From assembly GCA_014240165.1 (NCBI GenBank), contig JAAZXM010000026.1, forward strand, positions 1-53,879: a stretch of DNA of 53,879 nt, read 5' to 3'. The notes beneath the pieces are model-generated. The model searched no databases, had not been told where the DNA came from, and saw only the letters and a list, made by a program, of their open reading frames with translations. Position 1 is the stretch's first letter, and each line of letters starts with the position of its first letter. The position numbers were made by a program, and so were the translations under genes. Origin of the DNA: Myxococcales bacterium. GTDB lineage: Bacteria; Myxococcota_A; UBA9160; UBA4427. Of the stretch, positions 32,702 through 41,219 are shown in pieces.

Positions 32702-33301
32702 TCACTCGGTCGGCGGCATTCGCTGCATGGCGCGTCGCAGTCGCACGCGCTGTACGGCAAGCGATATCCGCCTGACGATGCGCTCGAGCAAGGGAAGTCG
32801 ACGACGCTGAACCGTTTCGCCCGGCTTATGGATCTCGGTCCAATCGCCCTTCACGCGGTGTTCTTCTCCTTTAGGAAGGAGCAAGCGGTAGCCGCGACTC
32901 GGGTTCAAGACCTCCGCCACATCCGTAATCCGTACCGGCATGCTCTCACGGTACTCGTCCGCGATGGACACAAGCCGCTCTGACCTGTCGAAGCAACCAG
33001 GCCTGCGCTCGCGAATTTCCAAACGAATCAGCGGGCCCTCGGCAACCACATCGAGCACGGCTCCGAGGCGGTCTGGGCGGTCTCCGGCCTCAAGACCGCC
33101 CGAAAGCCAAAGGCATCGATACGCGCGGCAGATCCCTGGCCGCCGAGGGTGAATCGAACAGCCCGGGCCCCGCCTGTTCTGATGCACGCAGTCAGATCCG
33201 CCGAGTTTCCCCAACTCGTCCACGCGCAGCACCGTGCAGCACAGGGAACAATCACCGCAGGTTCGGGTCAAATTTCCGCCTGATTGTTCTTCCTGCCACA
33301 T
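32702..33301 (-). CDS. YkgJ-type cysteine-cluster protein
   Basis: 199 residues. The N-terminal 65 hold a cluster pattern: CGDCSLCC (15-22), CVH (38-40), CSIHPRRPGICRAYRCLW (48-65), that is eight cysteines and one or two histidines arranged as in the YkgJ/CxxCxxCC zinc- or iron-sulfur-cluster family. The remaining part is a beta-rich domain with a basic C-terminus, not recognised. Convergent with the DUF455 gene. Family role is uncertain. Confidence 0.85.
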   Translation of the reverse strand: MWQEEQSGGNLTRTCGDCSLCCTVLRVDELGKLGGSDCVHQNRRGPGCSIHPRRPGICRAYRCLWLSGGLEAGDRPDRLGAVLDVVAEGPLIRLEIRERRPGCFDRSERLVSIADEYRESMPVRITDVAEVLNPSRGYRLLLPKGEEHRVKGDWTEIHKPGETVQRRRLPLLERIVRRISLAVQRVRLRRAMQRMPPTE

Positions 33302-34002
33302 AAGTCTTCCCTCGGATCGAAACGACGGGGTCTCGCCTTTTACTCATCTGCCACTCATCTGCGCCCAATCCAAGAAAAAATATTTCTTCTTGCGCAAAGG
33401 AGATTTGAAACGCGCGCCCCGAGGGCGACACGCCCTGCGGCCCATAGGAAGCTCACATGATTATACCGAGCCCCCTACTTCACCTAAATCTTGAGATTCG
33501 ACTCGGGTTAAGCCTTATGGGATTTAACTATCCACATCAGACTAGACCCGCTCCCCTATTCGTCTTCAGATTTCCTTCATCACGAACTGGCATACTAGGC
33601 AACCAATCGGAATCCAACCGGCAGATCTCTGCCAGAGAGCAATCAGGTGATGACTGGGGCAACCACGGCGAAAATGAGTATCGGTCGGCGACTACCTTTC
33701 AAAGTCGGCTGCGCCATGGTGAATTCTATATTGGAACGAGTTGACACATGAGACTTTTGGGGCGCAGCAGAACCAGTTATCGGCGTCATGTAACGAGCAA
33801 GAGTCATGCTTAGCACTCGCGGGCACCCGGAAGAGGCATTGCAACTTCGTAATTGGACGGACCACACAAATTCGTATCCAATCAAAAGACAACAAGGCTA
33901 AGAGGGCCGCTGAGGCATAAAACCCGAAAAATATCGGACGAGTCGAAAGAATTTCGACTACGAGAAAATATAGAAATGAGACGAGGAGGGGGGCTCCATC
34001 TT
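33302..34002. other. 700-bp lower-GC stretch, no convincing gene
   Basis: Clearly more AT-rich than its surroundings. A plus-strand frame from about 33640 to 33900 reads VMTGATTAKMSIGRRLPFK on and then continues through two stop codons, and the minus strand of the same piece is open as an 80-codon frame; neither resembles a family I know. It could be decayed coding sequence, a repeated mobile remnant or a promoter region for the TauD-like gene. A small palindrome GGCAGA-TC-TCTGCC lies near 33620. Confidence 0.5.
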
Positions 34003-34935
34003 ATGAGGCGAGAAGAGCTACAACGTAGACAAGTGGTAGATATCCAAGAAAAAAAGCTTTCTGCTGAACCCATAGGGGCCAATCTGGGAGCGTCGATTAG
34101 CGGACTGAAGCTCGAAACATCACTCAGCCACCAGACCTTCGATCGAATTCTCAGTTTGCTCCGCGACCGACAAATTCTTTACTTCGCTGACCAGGATATT
34201 CGGCCTAAGGATCTATTGGCAATCGCTCGGCTCTTCGGGAAGCCTGAGGTTCATCCCATTTGGCCGGGCCTCCCGGGCTGTCCGGAAGTTGCGCGCATTT
34301 CCAAACTTCCTGGCGAGGAAGACCCTCTCGGCAACAAGCCGAGAACAGTCACAAGTTTCTTCGAGGCGCCATCCAAATTTGTCCTGATTTACTGCGACGA
34401 GGACGAGATCGTCAGCGACTACCTTTTTACTTCGCTGACGGCAGCCTACGACGGACTCTCAAGCCACATGCAAGACTTTCTTTCCGGCTTAACAGCTACG
34501 CACTCGCCGAGAGGGGAATTTGGCCCGGGAAATCGGAAAACGCATTACTTCCAAGGGCAGATCTCGTCTCCTCTGATCTACTCGGATGCGATTTTCGAAC
34601 ACAAGGAGCATCCCCTCGTTCACGTTCATCCCGAAACGGGCAAGAAAAGCCTCTTCCTAAACGAGACTTTCACTCGGAACATCGTCGGGCTGAAGGACGA
34701 AGAGAGTGCCCACCTCCTGCGATTTCTCTTCGCTCATTGCGCCCGCCCGGAGTTCGGCTGCCGCATTCCAATTCGACCAAAATCACTGGTGCTCTTCGAT
34801 AACCGCTTCACGACCCAGACAACTACCGGGGCTCCTTTGAACCAGTCCAGGTTGCTCTATTTCGCGGCCGTCGCCAACGATGAGAAGATCACGAGTTCGC
34901 GCGATATTCCCGCGCCACCCGGGCTGCTCATCTGA
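34003..34935 (+). CDS. TauD-fold protein lacking all expected metal and 2-oxoglutarate ligands (predicted pseudoenzyme)
   Basis: 310 residues from the ATG at 34003 (others in frame at 33976 and further up). The whole length aligns by eye to E. coli TauD: PIGANLGASISGLKL, DRQILYFADQDI, ARLFGKPEVHPIWP, LTAAYDGLSSHMQDFLSGL, HPETGKKSLFLNETFTRNIV, RFLFAHCARPEF and FDNRFT. At the iron site WHTDVTF of TauD reads PRTVTSF, so the His and Asp are Arg114 and Val116. TauD Thr126 is Tyr140, the distal His is Gln272, and the 2-oxoglutarate Arg is Phe287. The frame is intact and scaffold motifs are kept, so it is probably an expressed protein with a binding or regulatory role, or a diverged enzyme, not a decayed gene. 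The ATG follows a purine-rich GAGGAGGGGGG stretch at some distance. Confidence 0.82.
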   Translation: MRREELQRRQVVDIQEKKLSAEPIGANLGASISGLKLETSLSHQTFDRILSLLRDRQILYFADQDIRPKDLLAIARLFGKPEVHPIWPGLPGCPEVARISKLPGEEDPLGNKPRTVTSFFEAPSKFVLIYCDEDEIVSDYLFTSLTAAYDGLSSHMQDFLSGLTATHSPRGEFGPGNRKTHYFQGQISSPLIYSDAIFEHKEHPLVHVHPETGKKSLFLNETFTRNIVGLKDEESAHLLRFLFAHCARPEFGCRIPIRPKSLVLFDNRFTTQTTTGAPLNQSRLLYFAAVANDEKITSSRDIPAPPGLLI

Positions 34936-35040
34936 CAGCCTACAGGGCACGAGTGGATCGTTTCCTGACAACCCATTGCGAACCGGGTACCCGCAACGTG
35001 ATCACCCCAACCGGGGCGATCAAACCTCGACCCTCTTCAA

Positions 35041-36015
35041 CTACTTTGACGCCGCCTGCTGAAGAACCCGAAGATAATTCGGGGCAACCAGAGCATCCCC
35101 CAGCACTCCCTTTTCGCGAAGCCGGGCATGCATCCGGGGGAGATTGTAATGGGGCACTCGCATGAGCAGGTGGTGTTCCAAGTGGAAATTGACGCGATTG
35201 GGTGCCACAAAAATTCGCTCCCACCAAGAAGCGAGCGTTGTACGCGTATTGCCAAACTCGCTTCCGGGATCCGTCGGCATGGAATGCTCGGCGATAGCAC
35301 GAATTCGCATGACAAGGCTGTAGCTCGTCAGCCAGCTCACGACCCAAAGCAGATAGAGCAGCGGGTGCCCGGCGAGAAGCAGCAGGGCAAAGATGACCCC
35401 ATTTGTCAGCGCCACGCCCCGAAGACGCAATACCCCGCCACCGTCGGCCCTCTGGACCTTTCCATGACTTAGTTCGAGATCGCGGCGCCAGGTTGCCACT
35501 GCCCTCTTCCAGCCTGTTTGCCCCGAAAGATCGCGCCAGATCTTCCGGCGCAAACTGCCCGCCTCGATCGGGAAGGGAGTTGCCAGAGAAAGGTCCGGAT
35601 CTTTCTCCGTCCAGGTATGGGCATGGTGTCGAAGATGGTACGGGCGATAGGGAGTCAGATCGCCCCAAATTGGATAGGCAGCCAACCAGTTCCCAACCCA
35701 ATCGTTCGTCCGCGGATTGCTCAGGAACGCGTGGTGACTCGCATCGTGCATGAAGATTGCGAGGCCCAGCTGCCGTCCACCGATGATAAAGATCGCCAGA
35801 AGAATCGAGAAAATTCCAGGCCAGATCGCGACCAGCGCAAAGGCACCGAAAATCATGGCCCAGTTCAAGGCCAGCGAAAACCAGCTGCGCCAATCCCGAA
35901 GGGTTTGAAGTTCACGAACCTCCGCGGGTCCGAGAGCCTCTCGCCAGCGGATTTCGCTCGCAGGCGGAACTGCAGTGGAGTCCATTGTGCGCCTTCCTTT
36001 CTCGTCGCCAGTCAT
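35041..36015 (-). CDS. membrane fatty acid desaturase
   Basis: 324-residue integral membrane diiron enzyme. Three histidine boxes are clear: HDASHH (90-95), HLRHHAHT (127-134) and NFHLEHHLLMRVP near residue 280. Hydrophobic segments surround residues 45-85 and 190-225. The ATG overlaps the PaaX-family stop by 4 nt (ATGA), so it is translated with that regulator. Substrate may be a fatty acyl chain, a carotenoid or another lipid; box spacing fits fatty acid desaturases. Convergent with the TauD-like gene. Confidence 0.92.
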   Translation of the reverse strand: MTGDEKGRRTMDSTAVPPASEIRWREALGPAEVRELQTLRDWRSWFSLALNWAMIFGAFALVAIWPGIFSILLAIFIIGGRQLGLAIFMHDASHHAFLSNPRTNDWVGNWLAAYPIWGDLTPYRPYHLRHHAHTWTEKDPDLSLATPFPIEAGSLRRKIWRDLSGQTGWKRAVATWRRDLELSHGKVQRADGGGVLRLRGVALTNGVIFALLLLAGHPLLYLLWVVSWLTSYSLVMRIRAIAEHSMPTDPGSEFGNTRTTLASWWERIFVAPNRVNFHLEHHLLMRVPHYNLPRMHARLREKGVLGDALVAPNYLRVLQQAASK

Positions 36016-36923
36016 CGGCCGCTGTCCTCTCGATGCTGCGTGGAAGCCAGGTCACGGCGTCTAAGCAAAGCTGCAGAGGCAAGTTGTTCTGTCCCTTCGG
36101 CCACCCTCAGATCGACCGGGGCACTGCGATGCGAAACGCCATGGGTGCCGAGAAAACCGGCCCAGCAACCGCGACCGAATGCATCGTACTCTCGCATCTG
36201 GGCGACCAGCCGCCGGCGCGGCTCTGCGGGCGCCAGTTCTTCCGGCAGAAGAGGATCGAGGACAAGCTGACGGATGACGCGCCCGCCCAGGCGAAAAGTC
36301 TCCATCATCGCATCGGCGACGGGCGCCCCCGAGAGCCGAGAATGGCTCTCGGCGAGAGCGTCGCAAGCTTCCTGATAGGCCGAACTCAACGCGTCACGAT
36401 CCCAAAGACCCCGCGCTCGCGCTTCGGAAATTTCATCGAAATCGGTCAAGCCGAAGACCCGCGCCGAATCCTCGAGACCGAGACCCATCAGCCTGCGCCG
36501 CAATTCGGCGATGCTTCCCTTCAGATTATCGGGCCGGACGAAAAGACCCGGCTCAAACTCGCGAAAACCCAAAAAGACCAAGGACTGGTCGCCGGAACGT
36601 CGCGCACGCCTCGAACCGATGCGGGCGCGATGCACTGCGGCCCATCCTTGACTCCACGGCACGACCTGATCCTCGAGCCGGCGCCAGCTCCGAATCGCGC
36701 CACTCACGGCGTCCGCGGCGACACCCAGGCGATAGCGCCCGCGCTCGTCGCGCTCTACGCGCTCCTGGGCGAGGAGTCGCGCCAGCGCCACCCGCACGCT
36801 CGAGCTCGCCATGCCAAAGCGCCCGGCCGCCTCGATCAGCGCGCGGACCGGCATCGAGTGCCCGCCCCGAGACGGCAGCGTCGACAAGAGGTCGAGAATC
36901 AGGCTCTTGGGGGTGATTTCCAT
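36012..36923 (-). CDS. PaaX-family transcriptional regulator
   Basis: 303-residue repressor of the PaaX type. An N-terminal winged helix (LILDLLSTLPSRGG, VRALIEAAGRFGMASSSVRVALARLLAQERVERDERGRYRL) is followed by a LGFREFEPGLFVRPDN segment and the PaaX C-terminal domain. PaaX itself senses phenylacetyl-CoA; no paa catabolic gene is visible, so here it probably senses another acyl-CoA and controls the desaturase it precedes. A possible operator lies directly before the gene. Confidence 0.9.
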   Translation of the reverse strand: MEITPKSLILDLLSTLPSRGGHSMPVRALIEAAGRFGMASSSVRVALARLLAQERVERDERGRYRLGVAADAVSGAIRSWRRLEDQVVPWSQGWAAVHRARIGSRRARRSGDQSLVFLGFREFEPGLFVRPDNLKGSIAELRRRLMGLGLEDSARVFGLTDFDEISEARARGLWDRDALSSAYQEACDALAESHSRLSGAPVADAMMETFRLGGRVIRQLVLDPLLPEELAPAEPRRRLVAQMREYDAFGRGCWAGFLGTHGVSHRSAPVDLRVAEGTEQLASAALLRRRDLASTQHREDSGR

Positions 36924-36930
36924 AACTCAG

Positions 36931-36973
36931 AATATTACTTGATTGTGTCGATACTGTCTATATCTGTAATATT
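36931..36973. promoter_or_regulatory. inverted repeat before the PaaX-family gene
   Basis: AATATTAC at 36931-36938 and its exact inverse GTAATATT at 36966-36973, 27 bp apart, within an AT-rich 70-bp tract right upstream of the ATG. This fits two half-sites of a dimeric regulator, most simply autoregulation by the PaaX-type protein. Confidence 0.55.
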
Positions 36974-37067
36974 TATTCGCAAAGAAGACACCCGTCTGCG
37001 CTGAGGCGGGTAGCCTCAGCGTGGCACCCAAGCGCGCTGAAAGGCGAAACAGCGCTGGAGAGGGGCC

Positions 37068-39176
37068 TCAGGAGCGCCTGGGGACCGCAGCGCGGGCTCC
37101 CGCCATTGCCAGCGCGAGGATCAGCAAAATGGGAGCCGCGCCGCCGCCCACCGGGACCGGGACCGCGCAGCCCGGGATGGCGATATTCGAGCACCCGGTT
37201 ACCGCGTCACAAGCCTCTGCGGTACAGGGATCGCCGTCATCGCACGCCGCCGCATTCGGCGCATTCACCACCGTGTCGGCGACCTCGTTGCAGCTGTCAT
37301 CCGTGCACGCCACGCCGTCGTCCACCGGGACCGTGATGCCCGCCTGGCAATCCAGAGCCGCATCGCACGTCTCGTCGCCGTCGCAGAATTGGCCGTTATC
37401 GCAAAGCGCGTCATTCGCGGCGTTCACCACCACGTCGCCGACTTCGTCGCAGCTGTCGTCTGTACACGCCACGCCGTCGTCCACCGGGACCGTGATGCCC
37501 GGCTGGCAGCCGAGAAGGGAATCACAAGTTTCGGTCCCGTCGCAGAATTGTCCGTTGTCGCATACGACCGGGCTCGACTGATTACAACTCCCCGAGCCAT
37601 CACACTGGTCCGAACTGGTACACGCATCTGCGTCATCGCAAGGGCTTCCGACCACCTCGAATACGCAGAGGCTCGAACAGCAATCCCCGGAAAGAACGTT
37701 CCCATCGTCGCAATCTTCGCTGCCCGTCACGTTCCCATCCCCGCAAGCAGAAAAAGCGGCTGAGACGTCGGCACGAGGAAAACTCAGCCCGCTATCCGGG
37801 TTCGCCACCAGAGGAGAATCGGCGGTCATGAGGTTCAGCAGATCGGAAGGAGTCCTGGACGGGTCCTGTTCGAGTAAGAGAGCCGACAAACCGCTCACAT
37901 AGGGCGCGGCTGCGGACGTACCTCCAAAATTGGTCGTACCTCCTCCCTGGGCAGATGTATGGGTACGCCAGTCGGGAGCCAGGACATCCAAATCTACGCC
38001 GCTATTCGTATGGCAGACAAATTGATCCGCTGCCGTGGTGCTGTCGGTGCAGAGTGCCGGCACGCAACCACTCGGGGTGCACCAGGAGATCGACCCAACA
38101 TTGGCGTCGTAAACACCCCCGACGGAAATCGCTGAAGGAACGCAGGCGGGAAAGGCAATCCCCCCGTCGAACCCGTCGTTACCCGAAGCCACGACTACCG
38201 CAATGCCCAGCGCTTCGAGGTCATCGATCGCGTTGCTCGTGACAGAGCTCGAGCACGGGAAAGCCAGGGGATTTGCGTGTTCGGTTCCGTCGGACAGGCT
38301 CAAATTGACGGCTCGAATATTATGCGTCGCGTGGTTGGTAATTATCCAATCCAACGCGGTGTCCACGTCCGCGAATGATCCGCTCCCGGAAGCAGCCAAG
38401 ACCTTGATCGCCACGATGCCCGCATCCGGCGCAACCCCATTGCCGGCAACCACACCGCCCGATGTCACCACTCCACTGACGCTGGTGCCGTGGCCGGAAT
38501 CATCTTCAGCGGCGCCGACACCACTCATGGTTCCGCTGCCATTCGGGCAACAGCCCGAGGCTGGACTGGGCGATCCAGCACACCAGCAACGCTCTTCCAC
38601 GAGATCGTCCACCAGATCCGGGTGATCGGTATCGATTCCCGAATCGATGACTGCGACGCTGACCCCCGCACCGGAAAAGCCTGCCGCCACGGCTTCGTCC
38701 GCCCCAATGAGCGCCACGCCTTGGGCCAGGGCCGCCATCGCTTCTCGATCAGCGTAGATCGAGGTCACCCAGGGATGGGCCGCCAGGGCCTTGATCGCAG
38801 CCGCTGAGCCACGGCCCGCGAAAGCGGACAGGTTCTCGTAGCGACGAAGTTCGCCGAGCGCGTTTGCCGGGAGCAAATCAAGTATCGCCTCCTGGCGAGC
38901 GCCTATGGCCTGCTTGCGAGCCGAAGCCGTTGATGAAAAAGCCGCCGCGTCGGGCTCGATCATCACCGAAAATCGAACCGTCTCGGCCGCCTTGAGTTGG
39001 GCGATCTTTCCCTTCAGAATAGGGCCGAGCTTGGCGTCAACTTGGGGATCTTGCGCTCGCGCGCCCTGGGCAACAACCATGGAAAGCAATAGGTTTGCGA
39101 GAACGACAACAAAGGCTGTCCGCTGCGCGATGCGGCGGAGGGTGCGCGCTATGAGGGGTACAGCGAGGGAAGCCAT
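37068..39176 (-). CDS. secreted S8 (subtilisin-like) protease with cysteine-rich repeats and C-terminal sorting-type tail
   Basis: 702 residues. Order: signal peptide (residues 12-40), I9-like propeptide (about 45-150), peptidase S8 domain with Asp178 (VAVIDSGIDTDHPDL), His229 (DSGHGTSVSG), oxyanion Asn333 (ASGNDGFDG) and Ser421 (GGTSAAAPYVSG), then a DUF4215-like CGDGNVTGSEDCDDGN motif, two copies of a 53-residue cysteine-rich unit, and a C-terminal GGG - hydrophobic - RAAVPRRS tail. The tail is a tripartite signal like GlyGly-CTERM or myxo-type sorting tags, implying surface anchoring or processing. Such cysteine-rich repeats are common in myxobacterial and related deltaproteobacterial secreted proteins. 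No sortase-like gene is near. Confidence 0.92.
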   Translation of the reverse strand: MASLAVPLIARTLRRIAQRTAFVVVLANLLLSMVVAQGARAQDPQVDAKLGPILKGKIAQLKAAETVRFSVMIEPDAAAFSSTASARKQAIGARQEAILDLLPANALGELRRYENLSAFAGRGSAAAIKALAAHPWVTSIYADREAMAALAQGVALIGADEAVAAGFSGAGVSVAVIDSGIDTDHPDLVDDLVEERCWCAGSPSPASGCCPNGSGTMSGVGAAEDDSGHGTSVSGVVTSGGVVAGNGVAPDAGIVAIKVLAASGSGSFADVDTALDWIITNHATHNIRAVNLSLSDGTEHANPLAFPCSSSVTSNAIDDLEALGIAVVVASGNDGFDGGIAFPACVPSAISVGGVYDANVGSISWCTPSGCVPALCTDSTTAADQFVCHTNSGVDLDVLAPDWRTHTSAQGGGTTNFGGTSAAAPYVSGLSALLLEQDPSRTPSDLLNLMTADSPLVANPDSGLSFPRADVSAAFSACGDGNVTGSEDCDDGNVLSGDCCSSLCVFEVVGSPCDDADACTSSDQCDGSGSCNQSSPVVCDNGQFCDGTETCDSLLGCQPGITVPVDDGVACTDDSCDEVGDVVVNAANDALCDNGQFCDGDETCDAALDCQAGITVPVDDGVACTDDSCNEVADTVVNAPNAAACDDGDPCTAEACDAVTGCSNIAIPGCAVPVPVGGGAAPILLILALAMAGARAAVPRRS
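37245..37562 (-). repeat. 159-bp tandem duplication in the subtilase gene
   Basis: Two adjacent 53-codon units, 37404-37562 and 37245-37403. Each begins CDNGQFCDG and contains the identical core GITVPVDDGVACTDDSC, and the DNA of the core is nearly unchanged, which points to a recent duplication or ongoing homogenisation. Confidence 0.9.
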
Positions 39177-39396
39177 TTTTCAGCATTCTCTCATCCAAGC
39201 GGCATTAAAGCCAGTTGAAAAACGTCCGGTTTCGAACCCAGAATGCGCCCTGCGCCTACGCTCTCCGATCAACTCATTCCAGGCGCGCCTATACTCGGAG
39301 CCCTGGCTTGAAATAGTTTCGGAATCCTTTGGCTCTCCGAACTCGACAAGACCCATCGGCGACTTGAGCCCACCTCGAAAACATAGAGGGAACACC

Positions 39397-40200
39397 ATGC
39401 CTTTCGTCCAAATCGAAAAACCGCGACCCCATACCGCGATTATCAGGATGAATCGGCCCGAACGAATGAACTCCATGGCGTTCGAGCTTGTCGGTCCGCT
39501 ACACGAGGCCATTCAGGAGGTCGCCGCAGACAACGAAATTTGGTCTGTTGTCTTGACGGGTTCGGGCAGCGGCTTCTCCTCGGGGGCCGACACCCAGGCC
39601 ACCGAGCCCCCGCCGAATATCGATGGCCTGACCCTCACCCGGATCGCCACCCGTTCGATGACGATTCTCTCCGATCTCGTACCCGCCCTGCGCCGCATGC
39701 CCCAGCCGGTCATCGCCGCCGTCAACGGCGCTGCCATCGGCGGGGGCTTCTGCCTGACCCTGGGGGCCGATATCCGAATCGCCGCAGAGTCTGCCTATTT
39801 CCGTGCGGCGGGCATCAATAACGGACTCACCGCAACGGAATTGGGATTGAGCTTCCTCTTGCCCAGGGCGATCGGGAGCTCGCGCGCCTTCGAAATCATG
39901 CTCTCTGGGCGCGATATCTCTGCCCAGGAAGCCGCCGAGATCGGGCTCGTATCGCGAGCCGTGCCCGACGACGAACTCGTGGACTCAGCCCTGGATCTTG
40001 CGGATCAGATGAATGGCTGGAGCACTCAAGGTGTACAGCTCACCAAGCGCATGATGTGGTCCGGTCTCGAGACCGGGAGCCTTGCTGCGGCTATAGAACT
40101 GGAAAGCCACACTCAACTCTTCGTGCGCATGACGACGAAGAACTTTGAGGAAGCGGTCATGGCCCGAAAAGAAGGCCGCAGCCCGCGCTTCGAGGACTGA
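39397..40200 (+). CDS. enoyl-CoA hydratase/isomerase (crotonase) family protein
   Basis: 267 residues from the ATG at 39397, preceded by an AGAGGGA sequence; the open frame reaches upstream to 38905 over the protease promoter and is not used there. Crotonase-fold features: NRPERMNSMAF, oxyanion loops GSGSGFSSGADT and AAVNGAAIGGGFCLTLGADIRIA, and the GLTATELGLSFLLPRAIG segment with one candidate catalytic Glu. The family includes hydratases, isomerases and thioesterases; the exact reaction is not clear. The TauD-type gene follows after 17 bp on the same strand. Confidence 0.9.
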   Translation: MPFVQIEKPRPHTAIIRMNRPERMNSMAFELVGPLHEAIQEVAADNEIWSVVLTGSGSGFSSGADTQATEPPPNIDGLTLTRIATRSMTILSDLVPALRRMPQPVIAAVNGAAIGGGFCLTLGADIRIAAESAYFRAAGINNGLTATELGLSFLLPRAIGSSRAFEIMLSGRDISAQEAAEIGLVSRAVPDDELVDSALDLADQMNGWSTQGVQLTKRMMWSGLETGSLAAAIELESHTQLFVRMTTKNFEEAVMARKEGRSPRFED

Positions 40201-40217
40201 GAATCGACGTTCTTCAT

Positions 40218-41213
40218 ATGCCCAGATATTTCTCCTACGCCGAACAGACAGCCCACTACTTTCAGCGGCCGCATACGGGGACTCCCTCCGAACCTCTCCT
40301 TCAAGCTTCCGCATGGACCGGGAAAGAACTCCCTTTGGAGGAGAGCTGGCGAACTTCATTGTCGGAGGAGCAAATCGAGGAATCTGAAGCGGCAATCGAT
40401 AGCGCTCTGGCCACAGGCAAAAACCTGGCCGAACTCAATGTCAACGACTTCCCTTTACCCACCCTGGCACGAACCATCGCCAGCTGGAAGGCGGAGTTGG
40501 ACAAGGGCCGTGGCTTCCATCTGGTCTCCGGGATCCCCGTGCAGCGCTGGGATCGTCATCGGATCGAAGTCTTCTATTGGTGCCTGGGCTTGCACCTCGG
40601 GCGGCCAGGTGCACAGAACCCTCAAGGCGATCTCCTGGGTGTTGTACGCGATACAGGGGAAGACGCATCGGATCCCTTCGTAAGGCTCTACAGAACTCGA
40701 AGCGACATCGCCTACCACTGCGATGCAGCTGACGTTGTGGGCCTGCTCTGCCTTGAGTCCGCCGGAGAAGGAGGAGAGAGCCGCATCGCAAGCTCCGTGG
40801 CGATCTTCAATGCGATTCTTGCCGAACGCCCCGACCTCGCTGGGCGCCTCTTCGAGCCTTTCCCCCTGGATATCCGAAATGAGGACAGCAGTGGCGAGCT
40901 ACGCCATATCGCGGTCCCACCTTGCCGCTACTCGGGGCAATCTCTGCGCACCTTCTACCACAGCGATTATTTTCGCTCGGCCCAGCGCCACCCTGATGTG
41001 CCGCGTTTTACCCAGGACGAAGAGTCCCTGCTCGGGCTCTACGAAGAAATCGCCAACGACAGCGGCATCCGCCTGGACATGCGCTTCGAGCCTGGAGATA
41101 TCCAATGGCTCTCGAACCACTCCATCGTCCATGCCCGCAGCGCGTACCGGAAACCCCTGGAAGGCGAGGCCGATCGGGAACTTCTTCGGCTCTGGCTTTC
41201 CCTCGAGCGCTAG
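40218..41213 (+). CDS. TauD/TfdA-family dioxygenase
   Basis: 331 residues with the intact facial triad: HCD at 167-169 and distal His305 in SNHSIVHARSAY, and Arg320 or Arg324 for 2-oxoglutarate (DRELLRLWLSL). The middle block VGLLCLESAGEGGESRIASSVAIFNAI matches the dioxygenase at 13979, so these two are in one subfamily, distinct from the TauD-like pseudoenzyme. Its start is 17 bp after the crotonase stop. Substrate unknown, perhaps linked to an acyl-CoA or amino-acid pathway with the crotonase. Convergent with the sulfatase. Confidence 0.9.
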   Translation: MPRYFSYAEQTAHYFQRPHTGTPSEPLLQASAWTGKELPLEESWRTSLSEEQIEESEAAIDSALATGKNLAELNVNDFPLPTLARTIASWKAELDKGRGFHLVSGIPVQRWDRHRIEVFYWCLGLHLGRPGAQNPQGDLLGVVRDTGEDASDPFVRLYRTRSDIAYHCDAADVVGLLCLESAGEGGESRIASSVAIFNAILAERPDLAGRLFEPFPLDIRNEDSSGELRHIAVPPCRYSGQSLRTFYHSDYFRSAQRHPDVPRFTQDEESLLGLYEEIANDSGIRLDMRFEPGDIQWLSNHSIVHARSAYRKPLEGEADRELLRLWLSLER

Positions 41214-41219
41214 CGGGCT

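Noticed and set aside
34003..34935. Pseudogene call for the TauD-like gene
   Set aside because: Frame is intact over 310 codons and scaffold motifs are conserved; a decayed gene would not keep them.
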